Shown: piece by piece, positions 6,797-13,386 of the stretch
Layout: every line of letters starts with the position of its first letter
How positions within the stretch are numbered: position 1 is the stretch's first letter
Source of the DNA: Candidatus Profundicultor aquiphilus
GTDB taxonomy: Bacteria; Atribacterota; Atribacteria; Atribacterales; Caldatribacteriaceae
Reading direction: 5' to 3'
NCBI GenBank assembly: GCA_013314795.1
Contig: JABUEZ010000027.1
Span: forward strand, 1 to 13,386
Length of the DNA: 13,386 nucleotides
Made by a program: the position numbers and the translations under genes
Notes under the pieces: generated by a model
Told to the model about the DNA's origin: nothing
The model's database searches: none
The model's input: only the letters and a program-made list of their open reading frames with translations

Positions 6797-7365
6797 CAAG
6801 ACCTTCTCATCCTGCCTTCATCTTTAAAGTCCTTAAGAGAAAAACGGGCTATTTCTCCTCCATCTTCCTCGGCTTCATTTTTCGTTCCCTCTTTTTTATT
6901 CTCCTCAATAACTTCCCACTCCTTACCTTTCCACTCAATACTTTCCATAAACGTTTGGAGTAGAGACTTAAAACGAATTTGAAAGAGACGGTACTTTTCC
7001 AGAAGTTCGTTATATCCTGCTTCGATTGTTTTCTTCCTCGCCAGTGCATCTTCAACAATTTTGCGGGCTTTCATCTCGGCCTCTTCGACAATCATCGCTG
7101 CTTCCTTTTTGGCTAACCCTTTTTCAACTTCCAGCTGTTTCCTCCATTCCTCCATCTGGGCGTCAATCCTCTTTAAATATTCCTCTTTCTCGCTCAATTT
7201 CTTCTTGAGTTCCCGGTTTTCCTGGATAACCTTTTCTTTCTCCTCCAGAAGCGCTTCCCAGTGAGAAGCCAATTCTTCTAAAAATTCCCGGACCTCAGCT
7301 TCGTTATATCCCCGAAAAGAACGATTAAAATCAACCTCTACGATATCCTCCGGTTTCCAATCCAT
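6796..7365 (-). CDS. divIVA: DivIVA-domain cell-division/polarity protein
   Basis: DivIVA proteins bind negatively curved membrane at septa and poles and recruit division, growth or segregation partners. The 189 residues start with the family's membrane-binding domain: KPEDIVEVDFNRSFRGYNEAEVREFLEEL. The exposed Phe17-Arg18 pair used for membrane insertion falls at exactly the same positions as in B. subtilis DivIVA. The rest is long heptad-type coiled coil (about 30-140), rich in Glu, Lys and Arg, followed by a charged tail (about 150-189). The ATG at 7365 is 7 nt after a GGGGTGA Shine-Dalgarno that contains the proC stop codon. Its place between proC and lspA, downstream of ftsZ, fits the Gram-positive-type order. 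Partners cannot be predicted from sequence. Confidence 0.92.
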   Translation of the reverse strand: MDWKPEDIVEVDFNRSFRGYNEAEVREFLEELASHWEALLEEKEKVIQENRELKKKLSEKEEYLKRIDAQMEEWRKQLEVEKGLAKKEAAMIVEEAEMKARKIVEDALARKKTIEAGYNELLEKYRLFQIRFKSLLQTFMESIEWKGKEWEVIEENKKEGTKNEAEEDGGEIARFSLKDFKDEGRMRRS

Positions 7366-7372
7366 CTTCTCG

Positions 7373-8176
7373 TCACCCCATCTCGGTAAACAACTCTACA
7401 AGGCGCTCGTGCGCCTTTTCAAATCCCTCTATAACGATTCCCTTAAAACCTTTTTTCTCCAGAGCTTTGACTCCTGCAATCGTGATTCCGCCAGGAGAAG
7501 CAACCAGATTCTTGAAGTGTGCAGGATGCAATTGTTTGGCCTTTAACAAAGCAGCCGTACCCAAAACCGTCTGCAAGGCGATCTTCAGGCTGGTTTCCCA
7601 AGGTAAACCCATGGCCACTCCTTCGTCCATCATTCCTTCGATGAACATCGCCACCATACCCGGACCACTTCCGCTCAAAGCAGTCAAGTACCCCAGGGTT
7701 TCCTCTCGAGTTTCAAAAATCCATCCCAGAGAAGAGAGAAGAAATAAAAGTTCTTCTCGTTCTTCCTGGGGCACTGATTCCGAAAAGCAGATTGGCACCA
7801 CTCCCTTTCCTACTTCCACACAGAGATTGGGCATCAAACGAACTAATTTTACCTCTTTTCCCAGGAGTTCATGCCATCTCTTGATGGAAAACCCAGCCAC
7901 TACCGAAACAAAGGTAGCATTTCGGAAAAGTTGCAACATTTCACAGGCTTCCTCAACATTTCCCGGTTTTACCGCCACAAAGACAAAGCGCGGGAAAAAG
8001 TTGTCAAAGGTTTCAATACTTTGAAGACCGAGGTCTTTTGCTAATTCTCGAGAGCGCTCTGGCAAAACATCATAGAGGAAAAAACGAAACTTTTTATGCC
8101 AGTTGTCACGCCAAAGCCCTTTCACCAGAGCACTACCCATGTTGCCACATCCTACAAAAAGGATAGAATCCGTCAT
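7373..8176 (-). CDS. proC: Pyrroline-5-carboxylate reductase
   Basis: It reduces 1-pyrroline-5-carboxylate to proline with NAD(P)H, the last step of proline synthesis. From the ATG at 8176 the protein has 267 residues, normal for ProC. The N-terminal Rossmann fold shows ILFVGCGNMGSALVKG (residues 5-20), FVFVAVKPGNV and VRLMPNLCVEVGKGV. The C-terminal dimerisation and substrate domain shows LTALSGSGPGMVAMF (the family usually has SGSGPA) and VASPGGITIAGVKALE. A GTG at 8185, overlapping the yggS stop as GTGA, would add three residues. AGGTGA lies 5 nt before the ATG, which favours 8176. yggS-proC adjacency is widespread in bacteria; here proC occupies the slot where many Firmicutes have sepF and yggT. 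Confidence 0.95.
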   Translation of the reverse strand: MTDSILFVGCGNMGSALVKGLWRDNWHKKFRFFLYDVLPERSRELAKDLGLQSIETFDNFFPRFVFVAVKPGNVEEACEMLQLFRNATFVSVVAGFSIKRWHELLGKEVKLVRLMPNLCVEVGKGVVPICFSESVPQEEREELLFLLSSLGWIFETREETLGYLTALSGSGPGMVAMFIEGMMDEGVAMGLPWETSLKIALQTVLGTAALLKAKQLHPAHFKNLVASPGGITIAGVKALEKKGFKGIVIEGFEKAHERLVELFTEMG

Positions 8177-8181
8177 GCATT

Positions 8182-8187
8182 TCACCT
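8182..8187 (-). promoter_or_regulatory. Ribosome binding site overlapping the yggS stop, for proC
   Basis: AGGTGA on the minus strand contains the TGA stop of yggS and sits 5 nt before the proC ATG at 8176. It is the core of a longer purine run, GGAGAGAGGTGA (8182-8193). It favours the ATG over the GTG at 8185, which lies inside the site. Confidence 0.65.
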
Positions 8188-8862
8188 CTCTCCAAAGAGT
8201 GCCCTTCCCAGCCTCAGTATCGTGGCTCCTTCCAGGATGGCCCAGTGAAAATCATCACTCATTCCCATGGAAAGTTCCCGAACTTCCTCTTTAAAAATAC
8301 CCCTCCGGTTCACCTCGTCTCGAAGTTCCCGTAGCCGACCAAAAACCCTCCTGATTTCTTTTTCATCAGCCTGAGGACCAATCGTCATCAGACCAACTAC
8401 TCGAATACAGGGCCACAAGGCAACGTGCTCCAGCAAGGGGAAAAAATCTCTTTCTGAGATTCCACCCTGAGTTTCTTTGCCAGTAAGGTTTACCTGAATG
8501 AAAATAGGATAATCCCCCCGGTTTAAATTTTCAAGTTCCTGCTTGATTCTCACCACAACCTCCGGCCGATCCACCGACTGAATAGCGTGGAAATACTGCA
8601 CAACTTTCTTCACTTTATTGGTCTGCAACCGCCCCACAAAGTGCCATTCAATCCCTTCCCAAGAAAGGCGAAGTATCTTGGGAAGGGCCTCCTGAAGGCG
8701 ATTCTCACCCAGAAAGCAAATACCTCCAGCAATGGCTTCTTCAATTTTTTCTACTCCCACACCCTTGGTAACCGCTACAATTTTAATTTCTTCCATCCTT
8801 CGACCTGCTTTCTGAGCAAAGTAACCAATCTTTTCTCGAATTTGTTCCAGATTTTCCCTCAC
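8182..8862 (-). CDS. yggS: YggS/PLPBP-family pyridoxal phosphate homeostasis protein
   Basis: YggS-family proteins are small fold-type III PLP-binding barrels without known catalysis that buffer vitamin B6 and affect amino-acid balance. The 226 residues match the family. The PLP lysine is Lys33 in IVAVTKGV. Other conserved blocks are GENRLQEA, the WHFVGRLQTNKVKKV signature, QSVDR, VNLTGKETQGG, VGLMTIGP, and ELSMGMSDDF followed by GATILRLGRALFG. The reading frame gives only a GTG start at 8862. An ATG 5 bases upstream (8867) is out of frame and would encode only Met-Gly-stop, yet it has the better-spaced Shine-Dalgarno. It lies 18 nt after the radical SAM gene; yggS near ftsZ and divIVA is common in Gram-positive-type genomes (ylmE). 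Confidence 0.96.
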   Translation of the reverse strand: MRENLEQIREKIGYFAQKAGRRMEEIKIVAVTKGVGVEKIEEAIAGGICFLGENRLQEALPKILRLSWEGIEWHFVGRLQTNKVKKVVQYFHAIQSVDRPEVVVRIKQELENLNRGDYPIFIQVNLTGKETQGGISERDFFPLLEHVALWPCIRVVGLMTIGPQADEKEIRRVFGRLRELRDEVNRRGIFKEEVRELSMGMSDDFHWAILEGATILRLGRALFGER

Positions 8863-8872
8863 CCCATCGTTT

Positions 8873-8880
8873 CTCCCCCT
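8873..8880 (-). promoter_or_regulatory. Ribosome binding site before yggS
   Basis: AGGGGGAG on the minus strand lies 10 nt before the yggS GTG (8862) but only 5 nt before an out-of-frame ATG at 8867. The site is strong; which initiation codon it serves is uncertain. Confidence 0.55.
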
Positions 8881-10437
8881 TTAGTTTCTCACCATATCCC
8901 AGGGTCTTAGGCCGTCTACCCAGGGACAGCGAGGCCACTCCCCAGGATCTCGCTTCAAGCTCTGCAGAGCTTTGCGCCACAAAGAGAAGCCTCCTCCCTC
9001 TTCCAGAACTTCGGGTATTTTTTCAGCCAACAATCGATCCCCTCGGGAAAGCAACAACTCCAGAAAAGCAAAACGGGGACTTTCTCCAACAACCTCGATC
9101 TTCAACCTTCGCAAATATCCCTCAAATTCGTCTTTCTCTTTCTTCCAGACCTGAAGTGGTGGCGGCACAAAATCCTGTAAAGGAGTGTGCGGTTTTGGCA
9201 CCAGGAAACTATAGGAAACCGTTATTTTCGAAGGAGAAACCACTTCCGTGATCTCTCTCAAAAACTCCACATCTTCCTCAACTCCACCGTCTGGCTTACC
9301 CAGCATAAAATAAAGTTTGATTTTTTCAAAACCTACCCTAACAGCCTGGCCAATGAGTGCCTTCCACTCTTCGTTCCGGAGACCCTTACCCAAAAATTTC
9401 CGTAACACGCAACTTCCGCTTTCCGGAGCAATTGTTAGGGTCCGCAAACCACTTCTTCGTAACACGGTAAGGAGTGACTCATCCTGGATCAATCTCCGGC
9501 CGGAAAGCGAAGAACAGGTCAATTCCTTTTCATTTTTTATGAGATAATCAACCATCTCTCTCCAGTGGGGATAGCTGAGAACGTCAGAACCAACCAAACC
9601 AACCTTGGTCGTCCAGGGGAAGACACGATCAAGCATATCCAGAACGAGTCGAAAAGAACGCTGACGCAAAGGCGCATAGAGAAAACTCCCGGCGCAGAAT
9701 CGGCATCGGTATCCACACCCACGATTGACTTCGATGAGCGCCGTCTTTTTAAAATACGAAGAAGGCGCATAAAGAAAGGTTCTGGTTTCAAAGTGGTCAA
9801 GATGTACGGTTTGTCGAAAAACCGGGAACTGAAACCCCTCCCGTGTTTCAAACTTCACCAAACTTCCATTCCTATAAACCGGAACAAGGCCTTCCGGTAC
9901 ATAAACCCCGGGAAGAGAAGCAAGCATTCTTTTCAACTCAGCCCGAGAACACCTTTCCTCTTTCCCTCTTCCCCACAGAACAAGAAGCTGAGGAAACATT
10001 TCCTCCGCTTCTCCAATAAACGCCAAATCAACAAAAGGAGCAACAATTTCAGGGTTCAGGGTAACAAGAGGTCCACCGGCAATCACCCAGGGGTCATTTT
10101 CATCTCTCTGTTGCGTGAAAAGCGGAACCCCTCCTCTCCGAAGAAGCATAACCAGATTCACAACATCGAGCTCAAAGGACAAACTGAAAGCCAGAAGGTC
10201 AAAAGCACCAAGCGGAGTACGTGTCTCCATGGAAAAAGGACCAAAAGAGAAAAAAAACCTTTCTCCTCGCCAGGAAGGCGTTTCAAAAATAAGGCGCAAA
10301 AGAGATTGATATCCTAAATTTGACATCCCCCAGGCATATTCTCCCGGGAAACAAACAGCAATTCTGAACTTACCTACCTTGCTGGAAAAGGGAAACCCCT
10401 TTTCCTCGCTCAGGAGAGAGCGTATGTGCCGTTCCAT
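8881..10437 (-). CDS. Radical SAM protein with B12-binding-like N-terminus (TIGR03960-like), function unknown
   Basis: The 518-residue protein is a radical SAM enzyme: the iron-sulfur motif NRGCGYRCRFC gives Cys241, Cys245 and Cys248 in CxxxCxxC spacing, followed by YAPLRQRS. The N-terminal part (about 20-150) resembles the cobalamin-binding-like domain of the TIGR03960 family: VCFPGEYAWGMSNLGYQSLL, AFDLLAFSLSFELDVVNLVML, VIAGGPLVTLNPE and DLAFIGEAEE. I see no DxHxxG motif, so bound B12 is not shown. After the iron-sulfur site come LTIAPESGS and KLYFMLGKPDG, typical of radical SAM barrels. TIGR03960 proteins are often near a DUF2344 partner and RNase G; neither is here. The substrate is unknown. 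It lies 11 nt after ftsZ with no good Shine-Dalgarno before the ATG, so it probably depends on ftsZ translation. Position between ftsZ and yggS is where many Firmicutes carry ylmD (pgeF). Confidence 0.85.
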   Translation of the reverse strand: MERHIRSLLSEEKGFPFSSKVGKFRIAVCFPGEYAWGMSNLGYQSLLRLIFETPSWRGERFFFSFGPFSMETRTPLGAFDLLAFSLSFELDVVNLVMLLRRGGVPLFTQQRDENDPWVIAGGPLVTLNPEIVAPFVDLAFIGEAEEMFPQLLVLWGRGKEERCSRAELKRMLASLPGVYVPEGLVPVYRNGSLVKFETREGFQFPVFRQTVHLDHFETRTFLYAPSSYFKKTALIEVNRGCGYRCRFCAGSFLYAPLRQRSFRLVLDMLDRVFPWTTKVGLVGSDVLSYPHWREMVDYLIKNEKELTCSSLSGRRLIQDESLLTVLRRSGLRTLTIAPESGSCVLRKFLGKGLRNEEWKALIGQAVRVGFEKIKLYFMLGKPDGGVEEDVEFLREITEVVSPSKITVSYSFLVPKPHTPLQDFVPPPLQVWKKEKDEFEGYLRRLKIEVVGESPRFAFLELLLSRGDRLLAEKIPEVLEEGGGFSLWRKALQSLKRDPGEWPRCPWVDGLRPWDMVRN

Positions 10438-10448
10438 TCAGAAAAAAG

Positions 10449-11495
10449 TTACTTCCGCAGGAAGGTTGGGAAGTCAAGGTCACCAGGAGAAAAAGAATCA
10501 GAAAATTGCTCTTTTTCACGCCCATCATCCACAGGTTTTTCTTCACTAAACCCAGTAGCGATGACCGTCACTTCTATCTCCTCTTTCATTTTTTCATCAA
10601 TCACGGCCCCAAAGATGATATTTGCCTCCTGAGAAGCCGTCTGACTGATTATCTCTGCAACCCGGTTCACTTCCCAGAGCCCCAGATTTGGTCCTCCAGT
10701 AATATTAAAAAGAATCCCTTTCGCTCCTTCAAAAGGAGTTTCAAGGAGCGGACTGCGAACGGCCATTTGAGCTGCTTCCTTTGCTCTTCCCTCTCCACTC
10801 GCTCTTCCGATACCCATAAGGGAAGTGCCAGCATTCTCCATGATCGCTTTGACATCGGCAAAATCCAGGTTGATAATCCCCGGAACGTTAATCAAATCGG
10901 AAATGCTCCGTATTCCTTGCAAAAGAACATCATCAACCATCTGAAAGGCTTCAACCACAGAAGTGGAAGCATCGATAATCTTGAGCAAACGATCGTTTGG
11001 AATTACAATCAACGCATCAACGCTTTTTTGCAGGAGCATAATGCCCTCTTCAGCCTGGTGCATTCTCTTTTTCCCTTCAAAAGAGAAGGGTTTGGTAACC
11101 ACCCCGATGGTAAGCACCCCCAGTTCTTTCGCCACTGAAGCGACTACCGGCGCACCACCGGTTCCTGTACCACCACCCATACCGGCCGTGATGAAAACCA
11201 TATCCACACCTTCCAGGAGTTTAAAAAGTTTGTCCTTGTCTTCCTCTGCGGCTCTCCGGCCAATCTCAGGGTTTGCCCCTGCACCCAGACCCCGGGTTAG
11301 TTTTGCCCCAATTTGAAGTTTCACCTCGGCCAAGGATTTCTTGAGCACCTGGGTATCAGTGTTGATTGCTACAAAAGTAACCCCTTTTAACCCTGCCTTA
11401 ATCATCCGATTAACGGCGTTTCCCCCTCCACCACCAACCCCAATCACCTTAATATTGACAACACCATTATTGACGCCTTTACTCTGAAACGACAT
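10449..11495 (-). CDS. ftsZ: Cell division GTPase FtsZ
   Basis: FtsZ is the tubulin-like GTPase that polymerises into the Z ring and guides septal wall synthesis. The 348 residues include the glycine-rich N-terminal nucleotide loop IGVGGGGGNAVNRMI (18-32), the tubulin signature GGGTGTGGAP (107-116) and the T7 synergy loop NLDFADVKAIM (209-219), which completes the active site of the next subunit. The C-terminal peptide DLDFPTFLRK (339-348), which binds FtsA and other tethers, is intact. The linker before it is only about 22 residues (317-338). The ATG at 11495 has an excellent GGAGGT 7 nt upstream, which sets it apart from an out-of-frame ATG at 11502. It is 18 nt downstream of ftsA. Confidence 0.98.
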   Translation of the reverse strand: MSFQSKGVNNGVVNIKVIGVGGGGGNAVNRMIKAGLKGVTFVAINTDTQVLKKSLAEVKLQIGAKLTRGLGAGANPEIGRRAAEEDKDKLFKLLEGVDMVFITAGMGGGTGTGGAPVVASVAKELGVLTIGVVTKPFSFEGKKRMHQAEEGIMLLQKSVDALIVIPNDRLLKIIDASTSVVEAFQMVDDVLLQGIRSISDLINVPGIINLDFADVKAIMENAGTSLMGIGRASGEGRAKEAAQMAVRSPLLETPFEGAKGILFNITGGPNLGLWEVNRVAEIISQTASQEANIIFGAVIDEKMKEEIEVTVIATGFSEEKPVDDGREKEQFSDSFSPGDLDFPTFLRK

Positions 11496-11502
11496 TTTCC
11501 AT

Positions 11503-11508
11503 ACCTCC
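11503..11508 (-). promoter_or_regulatory. Strong ribosome binding site of ftsZ
   Basis: GGAGGT on the minus strand, 7 nt before the ftsZ ATG, is the best Shine-Dalgarno I noticed in the cluster. It would allow FtsZ to be made in excess of FtsA and FtsQ from the same transcript, as the divisome needs. Confidence 0.75.
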
Positions 11509-11513
11509 AGTGT

Positions 11514-12764
11514 TCAGCCCATCATGAAAAAATCCTTTAACCAGTTGATAACCTTGGATCCTTTTTCCTCCAGACCAAGAAAAAGGGGTACCATATCTTT
11601 CCGTTCCGACTTTCCACTAAAAGCGAACTGCAGAAGACCACAAGCTGTGGAAAAAATAGGGTTCGATATGCTCTGCACCATACCCACATAGTTCTTACTA
11701 TCCGGATAACCAATTCTTGCCGGAAGCTTTAGAAAGGAAGAGGCAAAATCAGCAATGCTTTCCAAAAGCGCTGATCCACCTGTGATCACCATGCCCCCGC
11801 GCAAAAAGGAGAAAAACCCTGAAGATTTTATCTCTCTCCCTAAAAGGAAAAAGATTTCTCGAATTCTGGCTTCGATAATTTTGCAAATATACTTTCTCTC
11901 AATGGTTTTGAGAGAAGAAGAACCCAGATCCCTCACCTCGATCAGCTCATCATCCTGAATATGACTACTAAATGCGCACCCATAACTGAGCTTTACTCTC
12001 TCGGCCTCGTCACGATACGTCCGCATACCGATCGCCAGATCAGACGTCAGATGTTCTCCACCCACAGGGATAACCTTGGAATACCGAACACTCCCTCCAT
12101 AGAAGAGCGTCAGGTCTGTGGTGCCACCACCAATGTCAACCAGTGCCGTACCCATTTCCTTTTCCATGGGAGTCAATACCGCCAGCGACGAAGCAAGGGG
12201 CTGAAATATAGCCTGAGTAATTTCCAAACCCGCCTGCCGAAAAACCTTAACAAAGCTCTGAAACTGATTCTCCTGAGCAACCACCAAATGGACTCCAACC
12301 TTCAATTTTGATGCCACCATACCCACCGGATCGACAACACTCGTCTCATCATCCAAGAGGTACTCCTGAGGAAAAATATGAATGACTTTCCGGGCCGTTA
12401 AATCGATCTTGGAACGCGAACCTTCCACAGCTCTGGCCACATCTTTGCTGGTAATTTCCCTTCCATTCTTACCGAGAAAAATTTCGCTTTCCAGGTTCAT
12501 CGAAGTAACATAATCTCCGGAAATACCCACATATATGTTCTCAGGAACAACTTTGGCAATGTCCACCGCCAGAGCAAAGGATTCACGTACCGCTTCAGCA
12601 ACCTGACTGATATCGACAATTTTTCCCTTTTTGATACCCCGGGAACTGCTTAAACCTAAACCCAGAATTTCAATGGTTGGGCCCTTTTTACGGCCTATTA
12701 GCGTACATACCTTGCTTGTTCCCACATCAATTGCTCCTACAAGCGATGATCCCGCACCTTTCAT
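11514..12764 (-). CDS. ftsA: Cell division protein FtsA
   Basis: FtsA is an actin-like ATPase that tethers FtsZ filaments to the membrane and recruits later divisome proteins. From the ATG at 12764 it has 416 residues, normal for FtsA. The actin-fold signatures are present: phosphate-1 motif LVGAIDVGTSK (about 8-18), phosphate-2 motif DIGGGTTDLTLF (about 210-221) and adenosine motif VITGGSALLESI (about 326-337). The 1C subdomain between the first two (about 82-160) replaces actin's 1B. The C-terminus ends in KVINWLKDFFMMG, an amphipathic helix suited to membrane binding. A GTG at 12773 would add three residues and reduce the gap to ftsQ from 14 to 5 nt; neither start has a decisive Shine-Dalgarno (AGAGAG is nearby). 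Confidence 0.97.
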   Translation of the reverse strand: MKGAGSSLVGAIDVGTSKVCTLIGRKKGPTIEILGLGLSSSRGIKKGKIVDISQVAEAVRESFALAVDIAKVVPENIYVGISGDYVTSMNLESEIFLGKNGREITSKDVARAVEGSRSKIDLTARKVIHIFPQEYLLDDETSVVDPVGMVASKLKVGVHLVVAQENQFQSFVKVFRQAGLEITQAIFQPLASSLAVLTPMEKEMGTALVDIGGGTTDLTLFYGGSVRYSKVIPVGGEHLTSDLAIGMRTYRDEAERVKLSYGCAFSSHIQDDELIEVRDLGSSSLKTIERKYICKIIEARIREIFFLLGREIKSSGFFSFLRGGMVITGGSALLESIADFASSFLKLPARIGYPDSKNYVGMVQSISNPIFSTACGLLQFAFSGKSERKDMVPLFLGLEEKGSKVINWLKDFFMMG

Positions 12765-12778
12765 AAACGCCACACTCT

Positions 12779-13386
12779 CTATTGACTTTCTCCGGTCATA
12801 ATGACAATATCCTCTCCCGCTCGCAAATCAAACCCAAAAACCCTGATAGAACGAATACTCACTTCTCGCAAATATGGTCTCAACAAGCCTGCTTTGTTTT
12901 TCAAATTCAACGCTCCTCCGCATTTTATAACTATACCATTTCGAAGTCGAAGAATAAACAATCTTTCTCCAGCAACCTCAACGGTCTCCAGAGGATAATC
13001 AAAAATACTCCTCCAGGTGGTTACCAGAGCAAGCACCTCTCTCAGTAAGTCCTCATACTCCGGGGTATATCGTCCCAGCCCCTTAACCATAACTACCGAC
13101 GACGATGACCCACCCCTACACGGTACCTCCACACCTTCTTCGTCAAGACACACTAACCCTGTTTTCCCTTCCAAGGCGATTTCGGGTTCTCGCTCCTCAA
13201 TGGTAATTCGCAAAGTATGAGGAAAAACCTTTTCCACCCGAACCCGTTTTATTTCGGGAAGCCTTTTCAGAGCCTCCTCGAGTTCCCAGGAACGAATTCC
13301 AAAAATGTTTTTCCCTTTGAGTTTTTCAAGATGGTTAACCAAACGTCCCTTCAGAACTTCCTGGTTTCCTTCGATTTCCAGGGTGG
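12779..13386 (-). CDS. ftsQ: Cell division protein FtsQ (POTRA domain), N-terminus cut by window edge
   Basis: FtsQ/DivIB is a bitopic membrane protein that links early cytoplasmic division proteins to the periplasmic FtsB-FtsL and FtsW-FtsI machinery. The frame is open to base 13386, so the cytoplasmic tail and membrane helix lie outside. What remains begins inside the POTRA domain: LEIEGNQEVLKGRLVNHL, GKNIFGI, the ALKRLPEIKRVRVEKVFPHT segment, then LRITIEEREPEIAL. This is the pattern v-GN, nif, LP-v-a-v-r-wP, I-v-ER-P of the family. The C-terminal beta domain follows and the gene stops 5 to 14 nt before ftsA, depending on the ftsA start. Direct position before ftsA-ftsZ supports the call. 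The internal TTG at 13342 is not the real start. Confidence 0.92.
   Translation of the reverse strand, partial: TLEIEGNQEVLKGRLVNHLEKLKGKNIFGIRSWELEEALKRLPEIKRVRVEKVFPHTLRITIEEREPEIALEGKTGLVCLDEEGVEVPCRGGSSSSVVMVKGLGRYTPEYEDLLREVLALVTTWRSIFDYPLETVEVAGERLFILRLRNGIVIKCGGALNLKNKAGLLRPYLREVSIRSIRVFGFDLRAGEDIVIMTGESQ

Noticed and set aside
9565..10317. 250-residue plus-strand open frame opposite the radical SAM gene
   Set aside because: Basic, low-complexity translation with no recognisable motif, antisense to a gene with an intact iron-sulfur site.
12779..13342. A complete 187-residue FtsQ starting at the TTG at 13342
   Set aside because: The frame stays open to the window edge and the upstream residues (LEIEGNQEVLKGR) are the start of the POTRA domain, so the gene is simply cut off.

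Overview
The window is a gene-dense stretch of bacterial chromosome with no RNA genes, mobile elements or CRISPR arrays that I can see. Fifteen protein genes cover almost every base. Fourteen are on the minus strand; only rqcH is on the plus strand. The gene content (DivIVA together with FtsA, FtsQ and FtsZ, an RqcH/NFACT protein, YicC next to Gmk, RpoZ and CoaBC) fits a Terrabacteria-like or deep-branching bacterium. Proteins rich in Glu, Lys and Arg, and coding strands rich in purines, hint at a thermophile. I guess Atribacterota or a similar lineage, with low confidence; a marker-gene search would settle it.

Layout, reading the minus strand from the right edge. (1) 13386 to 5421 is one tightly packed cell-division and envelope cluster: ftsQ (cut by the window edge), ftsA, ftsZ, an uncharacterised radical SAM protein, yggS, proC, divIVA, lspA and an rluD-type pseudouridine synthase. 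Gaps are 18 nt or less, and several genes overlap at ATGA or TGATG. (2) 3769 to 5433 (plus strand) is rqcH, convergent with rluD and overlapping it by 13 bp. (3) 3692 to 3768 is the only sizeable intergenic space, 77 bp. It holds two good sigma-70-type promoters on opposite strands whose -10 elements lie on top of each other. (4) 3691 to 1 is a second minus-strand operon: yicC, gmk, rpoZ, coaBC and priA (cut by the left edge).

The first cluster builds the septum. FtsQ is the periplasmic divisome protein, FtsA tethers FtsZ filaments to the membrane, and DivIVA marks curved membrane or poles. LspA matures lipoproteins, while YggS and ProC are the usual PLP-homeostasis and proline-synthesis passengers. 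The second cluster joins RNA metabolism (YicC endoribonuclease), GMP phosphorylation (Gmk), the RNA polymerase omega subunit, coenzyme A synthesis (CoaBC) and replication restart (PriA). RqcH, which tags stalled nascent chains, shares the divergent promoter.

Most worth a second look: the PriA homologue has lost its Walker A motif and so looks like a pseudo-helicase; the symmetric bidirectional promoter; the radical SAM protein inserted after ftsZ; and gene order that matches the Bacillus ylm/ylo region as I remember it, except that rqcH is flipped. I found no clearly new multi-gene system.
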